DNA of 64,000 bases from Aphelocoma coerulescens (lineage: Eukaryota; Chordata; Aves; Passeriformes; Corvidae), in the NCBI RefSeq assembly GCF_041296385.1, contig NW_027184063.1, forward strand, positions 1,674,001-1,738,000, given 5' to 3'. The notes under the pieces are model-generated. The model had not been told where the DNA came from, did not search any database, and saw nothing but the letters and a program-made list of their open reading frames with translations. Below, piece after piece: positions 43,094-56,424 of the stretch. The position numbers and the translations under genes are program-made. Position 1 is the stretch's first letter, and every line of letters starts with the position of its first letter.

Positions 43094-46000
43094 CTGGATG
43101 GGGCAGAAAATGGAAGATTTGGGGGCAAAAAGATCCATTTTGGAGAAAAAACACAGGAAGTTTTGGGGGAAAGAAACAAATTTGGAGCGCATTGAGGATT
43201 TTTAGGGGGGAAAAAGGAGATTTTGGGGTTAAATTGGGCGATTTCGGCGTCGAGCTGAGGTGGTGTGGAGACAAAATGAGACAAGTTTGGGGGGAAAGGG
43301 GAAATTTTGGGGCAGAATGGGTGATTTTGGAGTAAAATGGGAGATTCTGGGGCAAAAAGGAGATTTTAGGCTCAAAATAGAGAATTTGGGGTAAAAGTGG
43401 GCGATTTGAGGGCAAAGAAAGGCAATTTTGGGGCGATTTGGGGCTGAAAATTGGGAGTTTAGAGGGGGAAGGTTTTGGGTGGGGAGGAAAGTGGGAAAAA
43501 TTGGGGTGAAAATGGGAATTTGTGGGGGAAAAGTGGCGATTTGGGGGGAAATGGGGAATTTTGGGATCAAAATGGGCGATTTGGGGATGAAAATGGGGAA
43601 TTTGGGATTGAAATGGGCGATTTGAGGACAAAGGAGCAACGTTTGGGGCTAAATGGGTGATTTTAGCCAAAAAATGAGAAATTTGGGGTGAGAAGAGCTG
43701 AATTTCAGTGTTAAAAGGGGCATTTTAGGGCAAGAGAGACTTTTTTGGTGAGAAATTTGGGAATTTGAGGGTCAAAGTGGCAATTGGGGGACAGGAAAGG
43801 ACAATTTGGGGGGAAAATGGCCAATTTTGGGGTAAAATGGACAAACTGGAGTTTAAATTTGGGGCAAAATGGTCAATTTTTGGACCAAAGGGCTCGATTG
43901 GACGGTCAAAATGGGCGCTTTCAGGGCAAAAGGGTCAATTTTGGGGTTAAATGGACAAATTTGGGTTAAAATGGGCGAATTGGGGATAAAAGAGTCAATT
44001 TTTGGGCTGAAATGGGGAATTTGGGGTCAGAATTGGGGATTTGGGGGCATTTTTGGGGTCAAAATGGGTGATTTGGGGGTCAAAATGACCAACTCCAGGG
44101 TTAAAACAGGAGATTTGGGGGAAATTTGGGCTCAAAATGGGAAATTTGGTGTCCAAGTGGGCGATTTGGGGGCAAGAGAGTCAATTTTTGGACTGAAATG
44201 GAGAAATTTGGGTTAAAATTGGCACTTTGAGGGGCAATTTGGGGGTCAAAATGGGCAATTTTGGGGGCAAAAGGGTCAATGTTGGAGTAAAACAATTTTG
44301 GGGTAAAAATGGACAATTTAGGGGTAATTTTGGGGCAAATTCTGGGATAAAATGGACAAACTTGGGTCAAAATGGATGATTTGGGGGTCAAAATTAGCAA
44401 TTTGGGGGAAAAATGGGCAATTTTGGAGTAAAATGGACAATTTTGATGTAAAAATGGGCAATTTGGGGGCAAAAGAATCCATTTTTGGACTAAAGAGGAC
44501 AATTTTGGGGTCACAATGGGCGATTTGGGGAAAATTTGGGATCAAAATGGGCAATTTGGGGGAAAAAGGATCGATTTTGGGACTCAAATGGAGACCTTTG
44601 GGTCAAAATGGACAATTTGGGAACGAAAGCGCCAAAGTTCGGACTAAAATGGAAAAATTTAGAGGTAAAAATGGACAATTTGGAAGCAATATGGGGTCAA
44701 AATGGGGAATTTGGGGACAAAAGGGTCAATTCTGGAGTAAAATGGGGAATTTGGGGACAATTTTGGGGTCAAAATGGACGATTTGGGGGGCAAAAGGGTC
44801 AAATTTTGGATTATAATGGAGAAACTGGGGTCAAAATGGGCATTTCAGGGTCAAAATGGGCGATTTTGGGGCAAAGGGCCAATTTTGGGTTAAAATGGAC
44901 AATTTTGGGGTTGAAATGGGAAATTTGGGGGCAAAAAGGGTCAATATCGGATTTTGAAATGGGAAATTTGGGGATGATTTGGGGTCAAAATCCTCCCCTC
45001 CCCCCACTGACCCCTCCTCCTCCAGCACAGCCAAGCAGCCAATAGGAGCCCCAGGAGCAGCACGGCCACGCCTACGACGATGCCGATGACCAATGGGAGG
45101 AGCCCAAACTGATCTGGGGCTGAGAAACCCCCCCCAAAAAAAAATTTGGGTCAGCAAATATCCCAAAGACCCCACGAAACCACTCCAAAAAAACCCCCAT
45201 GGTCAGAAAATACCCCAAAACCACCCCAAAAAACCCCTGGATGAGCAAGTACGCCCCAAAACCAAAAACTCCCCCCAAAATCCTCCCCAGGTAAACCAAC
45301 ACCCCCCCAAAACCGCCCAGGTCAACAAAGATCCCCAAAACACCTCTGGGTCAACCCTGAAAACCCCAAAACACCCCAAAAAATCCCCCCCTCAAACCCT
45401 TCTGCATCAACCCAGAACCCCCCGAAACCCCCAAAAACCTCCCCAAAAAAAACCCCAAATTCCCCAGGTCAACCAACACCACCCAAAAACCTCCCCCCAA
45501 AAACCCCTGCTCATCAAACACTCCCAGAAATTCCCCAAAAATTCCCCGGTCAACCAAATCCGCCCCCCTAAAAAAAAACCCAAAAACCCCAAAGCCCCTC
45601 AAAAAACCCAACAAAACCCAGTTCAGGAAATGCCCCCCAAAAAACCCAAAACTCCCCAAAAGCCCCAACCGTCCCCCCTAAAAAACAAAAAAACTTCCCC
45701 AGGTCAACCAACACCCCCCAAAAACCCTCAAAAACCTCCTCAAACACCCCCATGTCAACCAACACCCCCCCCAAACCCCCAAGATCAACCAAAAATTCCC
45801 CCCAAAACCCCAAATCCCCAAAGTTCCCCCACAAAACCACTGGGGCAGCCAACAGCCCCCAAAAAAACACAACTTCCCCCCCAAACCCCATGGGTCAACC
45901 AATACTTCCCCCCCCAAAAAACCCCAAAACCCCTAAAGCCCCCCCCCAGGTAAACCAAAACCCCTGAAAATCCCAAAAAATTCCCCCCCCACATTGACCA

Positions 46001-49000
46001 AAATCCCCCCAAAAGATCCCAAAACCTCCCAGGTCAACCAACACACCCCAAAAACCCCCAAGATCAACCAAAACCCCCCCCAAAAAAAACCCAAACCCCC
46101 AAGGTGAACTGAGAAACCCCAAAGCCCCCCTACAAAACCACCACGTTTACCAAAACCCCGGAAAATCCCCCCAAAATCCCCCCAAAAGATCCCAACCCCC
46201 CCCCAGGTGAACCAAAAACCCCCCAAAACTCCCCCTGGGTCAAGCAATACCCAAAAACCCCCCTAAAATCCCCCCAACCCCTCGTGCTGACCCCGAATTC
46301 TGGACACCCCAATCCTGACCCCAATTCTGGCCTCATTACCCCACCCCAAAATTCTCCATTTCCCCCCATTTTTGACCTCCTCGAGGTCCCGCACCCCAAT
46401 TTAGGGCCTCACCGGGGGCGGGGGCGGGGACGGTGACGGGGGCGCTGGGTGGGGACAGCACCCAGCGGCCGTCCAGCTCCTCCTCGTACTGGCAGCTGAA
46501 GTGTCCGGTTCCGGCCGTGGCCGGAGAGGGGACAGGGATGGAGATTTCGGCCAGGAGGCTCGTGGTGGTCTCGGAGCCGTCGTGGTAGAAGCGAAAGCGG
46601 CGCCGGGCGTGGCCGGAGGGGGAGGGGACGAGGCAGGTGAGGGAAATTTGGGATTCGGAGCCATCCGGAGGGTCCGAGGGAGGGGAGAGGAGGAGGACGG
46701 GCTGAGAGGGAGGGCCTGGGGGACACGGGAAGGGGGTGGTCAGTGGGGGTGGTCAGTGGGGTGTGGTCAGTGGGGTGTGGTCAGTGGGGGTGGTCAGCAG
46801 GGGTGGTCAGTGGGGTGTGGTCAGTGGGGTGTGGTCAGCGGGGGTGGTCAGTGGGGTGTGGTAAATCAGTGGGGTGTGGTCAGTGGGGTGGGTGAGGTCA
46901 ATATGGGGTGTGGTCAGTGGGGTGTGGTCAATGGGAGGGGTGTGGTCATTGGGGTGGGTGCGGTCATTAAGGAGGGTGTGGTCAGTTGAGGGTGGGTAAT
47001 AAAGGGGGTGTGGTCATTGGGCTGTGGTCAGTTGGGGTGTGGCCATTGGGGTGGGCGTGGTCAGTGAGGGTGAGGTCATTGAGAGCGGGTGTGGTGGTCA
47101 TTGGGGTCACTGTGATCAATGGCAAGGGAGTGGCCAATGGGAGGGGTGTGGCCAGGGGGGTGTGGTCAATGGGGGTGTGGTCATTGGGGTGTGGTCAGTT
47201 GGGGGTGTGGTCAAAGGGAGGGGTGTGGCCATTGGGGTGGGTGTGGTCACTATGGACAGTGTGGTCAGCGAGGGTGTGGTAATAAAGGGGTGTGGTCATT
47301 GGGGTGGGGTCAGTTGGGGGTGTGGTCAAGGGGAGGGGTGTGGCCATTGGGGTGGGTGTGGTCATTATGGACAGTGTGGTCAGCGAGGGTGTGGTAATAA
47401 AGGGGTGTGGTCATTGGGGTGTGGTCAATGAGTGGGGTGCTGGTTTGGGGGTGGGTGTGGTCAGTGAGGGTGTGGCAATTAAAGGGGTGTGGTCACGAGG
47501 CTGTGGTCATTTGGGTGGCTGTGGTCAGTGGGGGTGTGGCCATTGAGATAGGTGTCATTTCAATGGGTGTGGTCATTGGGTTGGGTGTGCGCAATGGGGT
47601 GGGGCGTGGTCATTTTGTGGGCATGGGCAATGGAGTGGGGCGTGGTCATTGTAGGGTGGTCAGTGGGGGTGGTCAGTGGGGTGTGGTCAATCTGGGTGGT
47701 CAGTGGCGGTGGTCAGTGGAGTGTGGGCTTGGGGTGTGGTCAATGGGGGTGGTCAGTGGGGTGTGGTGAATGGGAGGGGTGTGGTCATTGGGGTGTGGTC
47801 ATTGAGGGAGTGGTCAGTGGGAGAGGTCAATGGGATGTGGTCAATGGGTGTGGTTAATGGTGGTGGTCGTTGGGGTGGAGATGGTCAGTGTAAGGGGGTG
47901 GTCAATGGGAGGGGTGTGGTCACTCAGGTCTGGATGTGGTAAAAGGGGAGGAGGACGGGCTGGGAGGGAGGGCCTGGGGGACACGGGAAGGGTGTGGCCA
48001 GTGGGGGGTGGTCAGTGGGTGTGGTCAATGCAAGGGGTGTGGTCATTGGGGTGGGTGTGGACAGTGGGGGTGTGGTCAATGGGGGTGTGGCCAGTGGGAT
48101 GTGGTCAATGGGGTGGGTGTGGTCATTACAGTGTGGTCAATGGAGGTGTGGGCATTGAGAGTGGTCAATAGGGGTGTGGTCATTGGGCTGCACGTGGTCA
48201 TTAGGGAGGGTGTGGACAATATGGGAGAGTGGTCATTGGGCTGCACGTGGTCAGTATGGAGGTGTGGTCAATGGATGTGGTCATTGGGGTGGTCCAAGGG
48301 GATGTGGCAAATGGGGGTGGTCATAGGGGGCGTGGTCAGTGGGGTAGTCAATATGGGTGGTCAGTGGGGGAATGGGCATTGAGGGTGTGGTCAGTAAGAG
48401 TGTGGCAATAAGGGGGTGTGGTCAATTGGGATGTGGTCAAGGGGGGTGTGGTCATTAGGGAGGATGTGGTCAGTGAGGTGTAGTTAATGAGTGGTCAGTG
48501 GGTGTGAGGGCATTGGGATGTGGCCATTGTGGTCAATGGGGTGGTCAGTAGGAGGTGGTCAGTGAGGTGTGGTCAATGGGGGTGTGGTCAATAGGATGGG
48601 TTTGGTCAGTATGGGGGTGTGGTCATTGGGGTGGCTGTGGTCAATGGGAGTGTGGTCATTGAGTGTGGTCAATGGGTGTGTGGGCATTGGGGTGTGGTCA
48701 TTGATTGTGGTCAATGGGGTGGTCAGTAGGAGGTGGTCAATGAGGTGTGGTCAATGGGGGTGGTCAGTAGGAGGTGGTCAGTAAGAGGTGGTCAGTGGGG
48801 TCAGTGTGGTCAATTGGGGTGTGGTCATTGAGGGTGGTCCATGGAGTGTGGTCAATGGGGTGGTCAGTAGGAGGTGGTCAGTGGGGTGTGGTCAATGGGG
48901 GTGGTCAGTAGGAGGTGGTCAGTAGGAGGTTGTCAGTGGGGTGTGGTCAATGGGGGTGGTCAGTGGGGTCAGTGTGGTCAATGGGGGTGTGGGCATTGGG

Positions 49001-52000
49001 GTGTGGTCAATGGGGTGGTCAGTGGGGTGTGGCCATTGGGATGGGTGTGGTCAATGGGAGAGGCGTAGTCAATGTTGGGGTGCGGTCATTGGGGTGGGAG
49101 TGGTCAGTTGGGAGGGCGTGGCCAATGGTGTGGTCGTGGCCACGCCGATGAATCTCAGTGCCCGAACCTCCCCTCCCAAGATGGCGCCCGTACCCCTCCC
49201 CCCCGAACCGTCCGCTGTCCCTTTTCCCCAAATCCACTTTTCTCCCCAAAGTCCCCACATACCCCTGACCACCACGACCACGCCCCGGCTGGGCGGGGCC
49301 TCCACCCAGGCCCCGCCCACCTCCTCCTCCACTCGGCAGCTGAAATTCCCGGCGAGTTCCTGGGAAATCTGTGGGAAGAGCAGCTCGGCGCCATCCCCGG
49401 TGTCCCTGGTGTCGCCGGTGCCCAATGTCACCTCGGCCCCGTCCCGGAAGAAGCGGAAGCGCCGCCGGAAGTCGTCCCGGGGTGCGGCGCAGGTCAGGCG
49501 GAGCCAGTGACCCACGGCCACCACGCCCGAGGACGGCTCCACGGACAGGTGTGGGGGAGGACACGGATCTGGGGCAGGGGGGAAAAATTGGGAAAAAACC
49601 CTTGGAACCGTCAATTTTCCTTTCTGTTTGGGTTGGGTCTAAAAAGGCTTTAAAAGGGCTGGAAAATTTGATGTTTTGGAGGGGGAAATGAAGAAGATGG
49701 AGAAGAACCACCCAAATTTTCCTCAAAATCCCCATTTTTGTCATCTGGCGAAGGTTGGGGACCAGCTGAATGGTCCCGGAGGTTCCACAATGACCTTGCT
49801 TGGGTTGGGCTTGGTTTGGGTCAAAATGGCCTAAAAATGGCCCCAAAATTCAATGATTTGGAGGTGGAAATGGAGAAGATGGAGAAGAACCACCTAATTT
49901 TTACCAAAATCCCAAATTTTTGGTGGCGGAAGGAGTGTTGGAACCACCCAGAGGGTCCTGGAGGTGCCACCATGACCCTGCTTGGGTTGGGCTTGGATTG
50001 GGTCCAAAAAGGGCTAAAAATGGCCCCCAAAAACTTCAGTATTTTGGAAAAATTGGGAAAACCCCTTGAAATCCTCAATCTTGGGCACGCGGGCAGAGCT
50101 TCCCAACAAAAGTCAGGAAAATACCTTGAAATCCTCAATTTTGGACATTCAGGAGTTTTGGGGTCATGACCCAAACATGGCCCAACCATGGCCCAACCAT
50201 GGCCCAATCATGACCCAACCATTGTCCAACCATGGCCCAATCATGACCCAACCATGGCCAATCATGACCCAACCATTGTCCAACCATGGCCCAACCATGA
50301 CCCAACCATGGCCAATCGTGACCCAACCATGGCCCAACATTGACCCAACCAAACCCAACCATGACCCCACCATTGTGTAACCATGGCCCAACCATGACCC
50401 AACCAAACACAACCACAGCCCAACCATGGCCCAACCATGACCCAACCATGGCCAATCATGACCCAACCATTGTCCAACCATGGCCCAACCATGACCCAAC
50501 CATGGCCAATCGTGACCCAACCATGGCCCAACATTGACCCAACCAAACCCAACCATGACCCCACCATTGTGTAACCATGGCCCAACCATGACCCAACCAA
50601 ACACAACCACAGCCCAACCATGGCCCAACCATGGCCAATCATGACCCAACCATGGCCCAATCATGACCCAACCATTGTCTAACCATGACCCAACTGTGGT
50701 CCAACCATGACCTCAACCATGGCCCAACCATGACCCAACCATGACCAAACCATGGTCCAACCATGACCCAACATTGACCCAACTAAACCCAACCATGACC
50801 CCACCATTGTCTAACCATGGCCCAACCATGGCCCAACCATGACCCAACCGTGGCCCAACCATGACCTAACCATGACCCAACCATGACCCAACCACTGCCC
50901 AACCAAACCCAACCATGACCCAACTTTCGCATCTCCTCAACCTCCTCCAAACCCAACCCTGAGGTTGCTCCATGCCCATCCCCGTGCCTGGAAAACACGG
51001 ATTTATCCCCAAAATCACCTTTGACGATGACCTGGATGGAGTCACTGGGGTAGGACTCGATCCAACGTCCCTCAGTCATCTCCTCGTAGCGGCAGCTGAA
51101 ATTCCCGGTCTGGTTCAGGCCACTCTTCTCCACCCGCAGCCGGATGCCGGCGCCTCCGGAATCTTCTTGGATCCCATCCGTGACCTTGAGTTCCTCCTGG
51201 AAGAGCCCAAATCTCCTCTCGGCATCGCCCGGTGGGGCCACGCAGAAGAAGACAAGGGGCTGCCCTTCAACGGTGACACTGGAAGGTGTCACCGTCAAGT
51301 TGGGTTGGGTTGGACGATCTGGTGGGAGAAGAAGACCCAAAGTCAACATGGGACCTCAGTTGGGATGAATTTGGGATAAAAACGCCCCATTGGGGAGAAA
51401 AGTCAACGTTGGACATCAACGGGGATGAATTTTGGGATAAAAATGCCCAATTGGATGGAAAAGTCAACGTTGGACATCAACGGGGATGAATTTTGGGATA
51501 AAAATGCCCAATTGGATGGAAAAGTCAACGTTGGAGCTCAACAGAGATGAATTTGGGATAAAAATGCCCAATTGGGTGGAAAAGTCAATGTTGGAGCTCA
51601 ACAGAGATGAATTTGGGATAAAAATGCCCAATTGGGTGGAAAAGTCAACGTTGCACGGGAAAGTCGAGTTTGGACCTCAATAGAGACAAATTTTGGGATA
51701 AAAACGCCCCCATTGGGTGGAAAAGTCAATGTTGGGCCACAACATGGATGAATTTGGGATAAAAACACCCCCGTCGGACCAAAACCCCACAATTTGGTCA
51801 ACAGGGATGAATTTTGGGATAAAAATGCCCAGTTGGGTGAAACAGTCAACGTTGGACCTCAACGGGGACAAATTTTGGGATAAAAACACCCCCATTGGAC
51901 CAAAGCCAACATTTTTGGTCAACAGGGACGAATTTGGAGACAAAACCCTCAAAACCCCAAGGCGGGGAGGTGACACCCGAGGTGTCCCCAAACCTTGGAC

Positions 52001-55000
52001 GTTGATGACCACGGCCTGGCTGTTCAGGGACTGGGTGGGGCCGTGGGATGGCCGGAAGACGGTGTAGGAGCAGGTGTGGAAGCCGCCGTCCCGCGGGCCG
52101 GTGACGTTGAAGGTGTGGACAAAGGTCCTCTTGGATGACCGGAAGTCCGTGGCCCAACCGGCCGTCCCGGAAAAGCGGAACCCTTGGATCCTGTCCTTGC
52201 TCCCCGGCGCGGTGCAGATGATGGACACGGTGTCGCCGATGAGGAACCGCAGCTTTGCCGGCGTCACCGAGATGTTGGGGGCGGGGGGAGGGAGGTCTGG
52301 GGAGGAAAAAGGGTCCAAAAAAGCCTAAAAATGGCCCAAAAATCCAATGTTTTGGAGGTGGGAATGGAGAAGATGGTGAGGAAGCACCCAGGTTTTCCCA
52401 AAATCCCAATTTTTTTGGTGTCTGGAGGAGGTTTGGAACCACCGAGAGGGTCCTGGAGGTGCCACCATGACCCTGCTGGGCTGGGCTTGGATTGGGCCCA
52501 AAAAAGCCTAAAAATGGCCCAAAAATGCCACATTTTGGGAGTTGGAGGAGGTGGAAATGGAGAAGATGGAGAAGATGGAGAGGAACCACCCAATTTTTAC
52601 CAAAATCCCAATTTTTGCTGTCTGGAAGAGGTTTGGAACCACCTGGATGGTCCTGGAGGTGCCACCATGACCCTGCTTGGGCTGGGCTTGGATTGGGCCC
52701 AAAAAAGCCAAAAAATGGCCCAAAATTCCACATTTTGGAGGTGGGGGTGGAGAAAATGGAGAGGAATCACCCAGTTTTTCCCCAAATCCCAATTTTTGGC
52801 GGCCAGAAGATGTTTGGAACCACCTGGATGGTCCTGGAGGTGCCACCAAGCCCGGGAAGATTTTGGGGTTTGGATTGGGTCCGGAAAGGCCTAAAAATGG
52901 CCCAAAATTCCACATTTTGGAGGTGGAAATGGAGAAGATGGAGAGGAAGCACCCAGTTTTTCCCAAAATCCCGATTTTTGTGGGAAATTTGTGTTACCTG
53001 CAGGTGTCACCGATGGGAAAAGGATCGGAAGAGAGGCTGGAAAAGAGGAAAAAAATGGGAAAAGTGAAAAAAAAAATGGGGAAAAGGAGGAAAAATGGGA
53101 GAAAGGAAGGGAAAGAATGGGGGGGGAAAAGGGGAAAATGTGAAGGGGAAATTGAGATAAAAGAGAAGAAATTATAAAAAAAAGGGGAAATGGGAGGAAA
53201 AAGGGAAACGGAAAAATTGGGAATAAAAAGGAAATCAATCAAATTATTTATTAATTAATAAATAGGGAAAAATGGGAGGGAAAAGGGAAATTGCGAGGAA
53301 ATGAAAAGTAAAAGAAAATTAAATGAAAAAGGAGGAAATTGGGAAAAAATGGAAAGAGAAAAAAAAGAAGGAGGAAAACTGGGGGGGAAAAAGAGAAATT
53401 CGAAGAAAAAATTACCTGGAAAAGAAGAAATGGAAAATGAGAGGAAAAAGGGGAAAAAAGGAAAATTTAAAAGGGTAAAAAAAGAAAAATGGGGATGGGA
53501 AAAGAAAGGGAAAAAGGAAAAGGTGGGAAAAGGGGAATTAAACAGGGAAACGAAATTAAAAATCAAGTTAAAAAAATTAAATTGAAAATAAAGAGAAATT
53601 TTAAAGAAATTAAAAATTAATTAAACATTAAAAATTCGAAATAAAATTTACAATGGAAATTTTAAAAAATTTAAAAAGGAAATGTAAAAGAAATTTGAAG
53701 AAAAGGAAATAAAACCAAAGGAAATGAAGAAATAAAAGAAATTTTAAGAGAAATTGAAAATGACAAGAAATTAAAAATTAAAAGAAATTAAAAATAAAAG
53801 AAATTTTAAAATTAAAAAAATTTTAAAAGAAATTGAAAAATAAAAGAAATTTAAAAATCGGAGGAATTAAAAATGAAAAAAAATTAAAAATTAAAGGATA
53901 TTAAAAAATAAAAGAAAGTTTAAAAGAAATTTTAAATAAAAGGAAATTAAAAATAAAAAGAAATTTTAAAAGTCAAAGAAATTGAAAATGACAAGAAATT
54001 TAAAATTAAAAAGAAATTAAAAATAAAAGGAAATTAAAAATAAAAGGAAATTTAAAATGAAAAGAAATTAAAAATGAAAGAAATCCAAAAATTAAAAAAA
54101 ATTTAAAGAAATTGAAAAATAAAAGAAATTTAAAAATCAGAGGCATTAAAAATGACAATAAATTAAAAACTAAAGGCAATTTAAAAATAAAAGAAAATTT
54201 TAAAGGAAAGAAATTTTAAAATAAAAATTTAAAAGAAATTTAAAATAAAAGGAAATTTAAAATAAAAAGAAATTTTAAAAGTATAAGACGTTCAAAATGA
54301 CAAGAAATTAAAAATTAAAAAGAAATTAAAAATTAAAAAGAAATTAAAAATAAAAAGAAAGTAAAATTAAAAAAAATTAAAAATTAAAAAAAATTTTAAA
54401 GAAATTGAAAAATAAAAGAAATTTAAAAATTAGAAAAATTAAAAATGACAAGAAATTAAAACTTAAAAATTAAAAATTAAAGGAAATTAAAAATAAAAGA
54501 AATTTTTAAAGGAAAGAAATTTTAAAATAAAAATTAAAAATAAATTAAAAATAAAAGGAAATTAAAAGCAAAAAGAAATTTAAAATTAAAAAATAGGTTC
54601 AAAATTAAATTGAATAATGAAGGAAATTGAAAATTAAAAATAAATTCAAATTAAAAGGAAATTTAAAAATAAAGACATTTAAACATTAAAAGAAATTTTA
54701 AAATATGAGAAATCAAAAATAAAAAATAAATTTAAAAATTAAAAATTAAAAAATAAAAAAAAATTAAAATTTAAGAGAAATTTTAAAATAAAAGAAAATT
54801 AAAAGAAAAGAAATTGAAAATTCAAAATTAAAGCAAATTAACAAATAAAAGAAATTTTAAAGGAAAAGAAATTTTTAAATAAAAATTTTTAAAGAAAATA
54901 AAAAGAATTTTCAAAACTAAATTAAAAACTAAAAGAAATTGAAAATTAAAAATGAATTTAAAATAAAACGAAATTAAAAATAAAAAGAAATTTAAACATT

Positions 55001-56077
55001 AAAAAATTTTAAAATGATGAGAAATTAAAAATAAAAGGAAATTAAAAACAAAATAAAATTTAAAAATAAAAGGAATTAAAATTTAACAGAAATTTAAAAA
55101 TAAAAGAAGTTTAAAATGACAGTTAAAAATAAAAGGAAATTAAAAATAAAAGAAATTTAAAATAAAAAGAATTTTTTAAAAATAAATTTTCAATGATGAG
55201 CAATTAAAAATTAAAATGAAATTTAGAATAAAATGAAATTTAAAAAATAAAGAAAAAGTGACAAAGAAATTAAAAATAAAAGGAAATTAAAAATTATAGA
55301 AATTAAAAAGAAATTAAAAAGAAAAAAGAAAAATTAAAGGAAATTTAAAATAAAAGGAAATTTAAAAGAAATTAAAAAGAAAAAGGAAATTTTTAAAAAA
55401 AATTAAATATTAAAAGAAATTTTAAAATAAAATAAATTTTAAAATAAAAAGAAATTAAGAGGAAATCCAAAATAAGAAGAATTACAAAATGACAATAAAT
55501 TAAAAATGGATTTTAAAGTGAAACAAAATTAAAAATAGAAAGAAATTTTAAAATTAAAAAGAAATTTTCAAATAAAAGGAAATGAAAAAGAAAAAGAAAT
55601 TGAATGAAATTTTCAAATAAAAAGAAGGAAAAAGTCCAAGAAAAAGGAAAAGCCCCAAAATGGCTCCGAGGGGATTTTAAAAAGGAGGAAATGGGGGAAA
55701 AAAAGAAAAAAAAGTGGGAAAAAGGGAAAAAAAATGGGGGAAAAGCAAAATATGGGGAAAAGTGAAAGGAATGGGGGGAAAACGAGGGAAAAAATGGGGG
55801 AAAAGGCAAAACAATGGCAAGAAAAGAGTTAAAAAATGAGGGTTTAGGGGAAAATAAAAGAGAATTGGGGAAAAAATGGAGGAAAATGGAGGAGGAGGAA
55901 GAGGAGGAGTTGGGATGAAGGGCACGGAAATGGGGGAGAAAAGGGAAAATGGGGAAAAATGGGAAAAAATGGGGAAAAATTGGGAAAAAAGGGATGGAGG
56001 AGGAAGAGGAGGAGTTGGGATGAAGGGCAAGGAAATTGGGAGAAAAAAGGGAAAATTGGGGGCCAAAAATGGGGATA

Positions 56078-56123
<46 letters not shown>

Positions 56124-56393
56124 GGGACAGGAGGAGTTGGGATGAAGGGCACGGAAATGGGGGGAAAAAAGGGAAAATCGGGAAAAAATGGGAAAATGGG
56201 AAAAAAGGGATGGAGGAGGAAGAGGAGGAGGAAGAGGATGAGGAGTGGGGATGAAGGGCACGGAAATGGGGGGAAAGGGGGAAAATTGGGGAAAAAAGGG
56301 ATGGAGGAGGAAGAGGAGGAGTTGGGATGAAGGGCAAGGAAATTGGGAGAAAAAAGGGAAAATTGGGGGACAAAAATGGGGATAGAGGAGGAA

Positions 56394-56424
<31 letters not shown>

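Noticed and set aside
46730..49140. CRISPR array
   Set aside because: Units are adjacent without unique spacers, lengths vary, and the DNA is vertebrate.
50135..50664. Gly/Trp-rich frames (WLGHGWAMVG)
   Set aside because: Translation of an 11-bp repeat inside intron 4.
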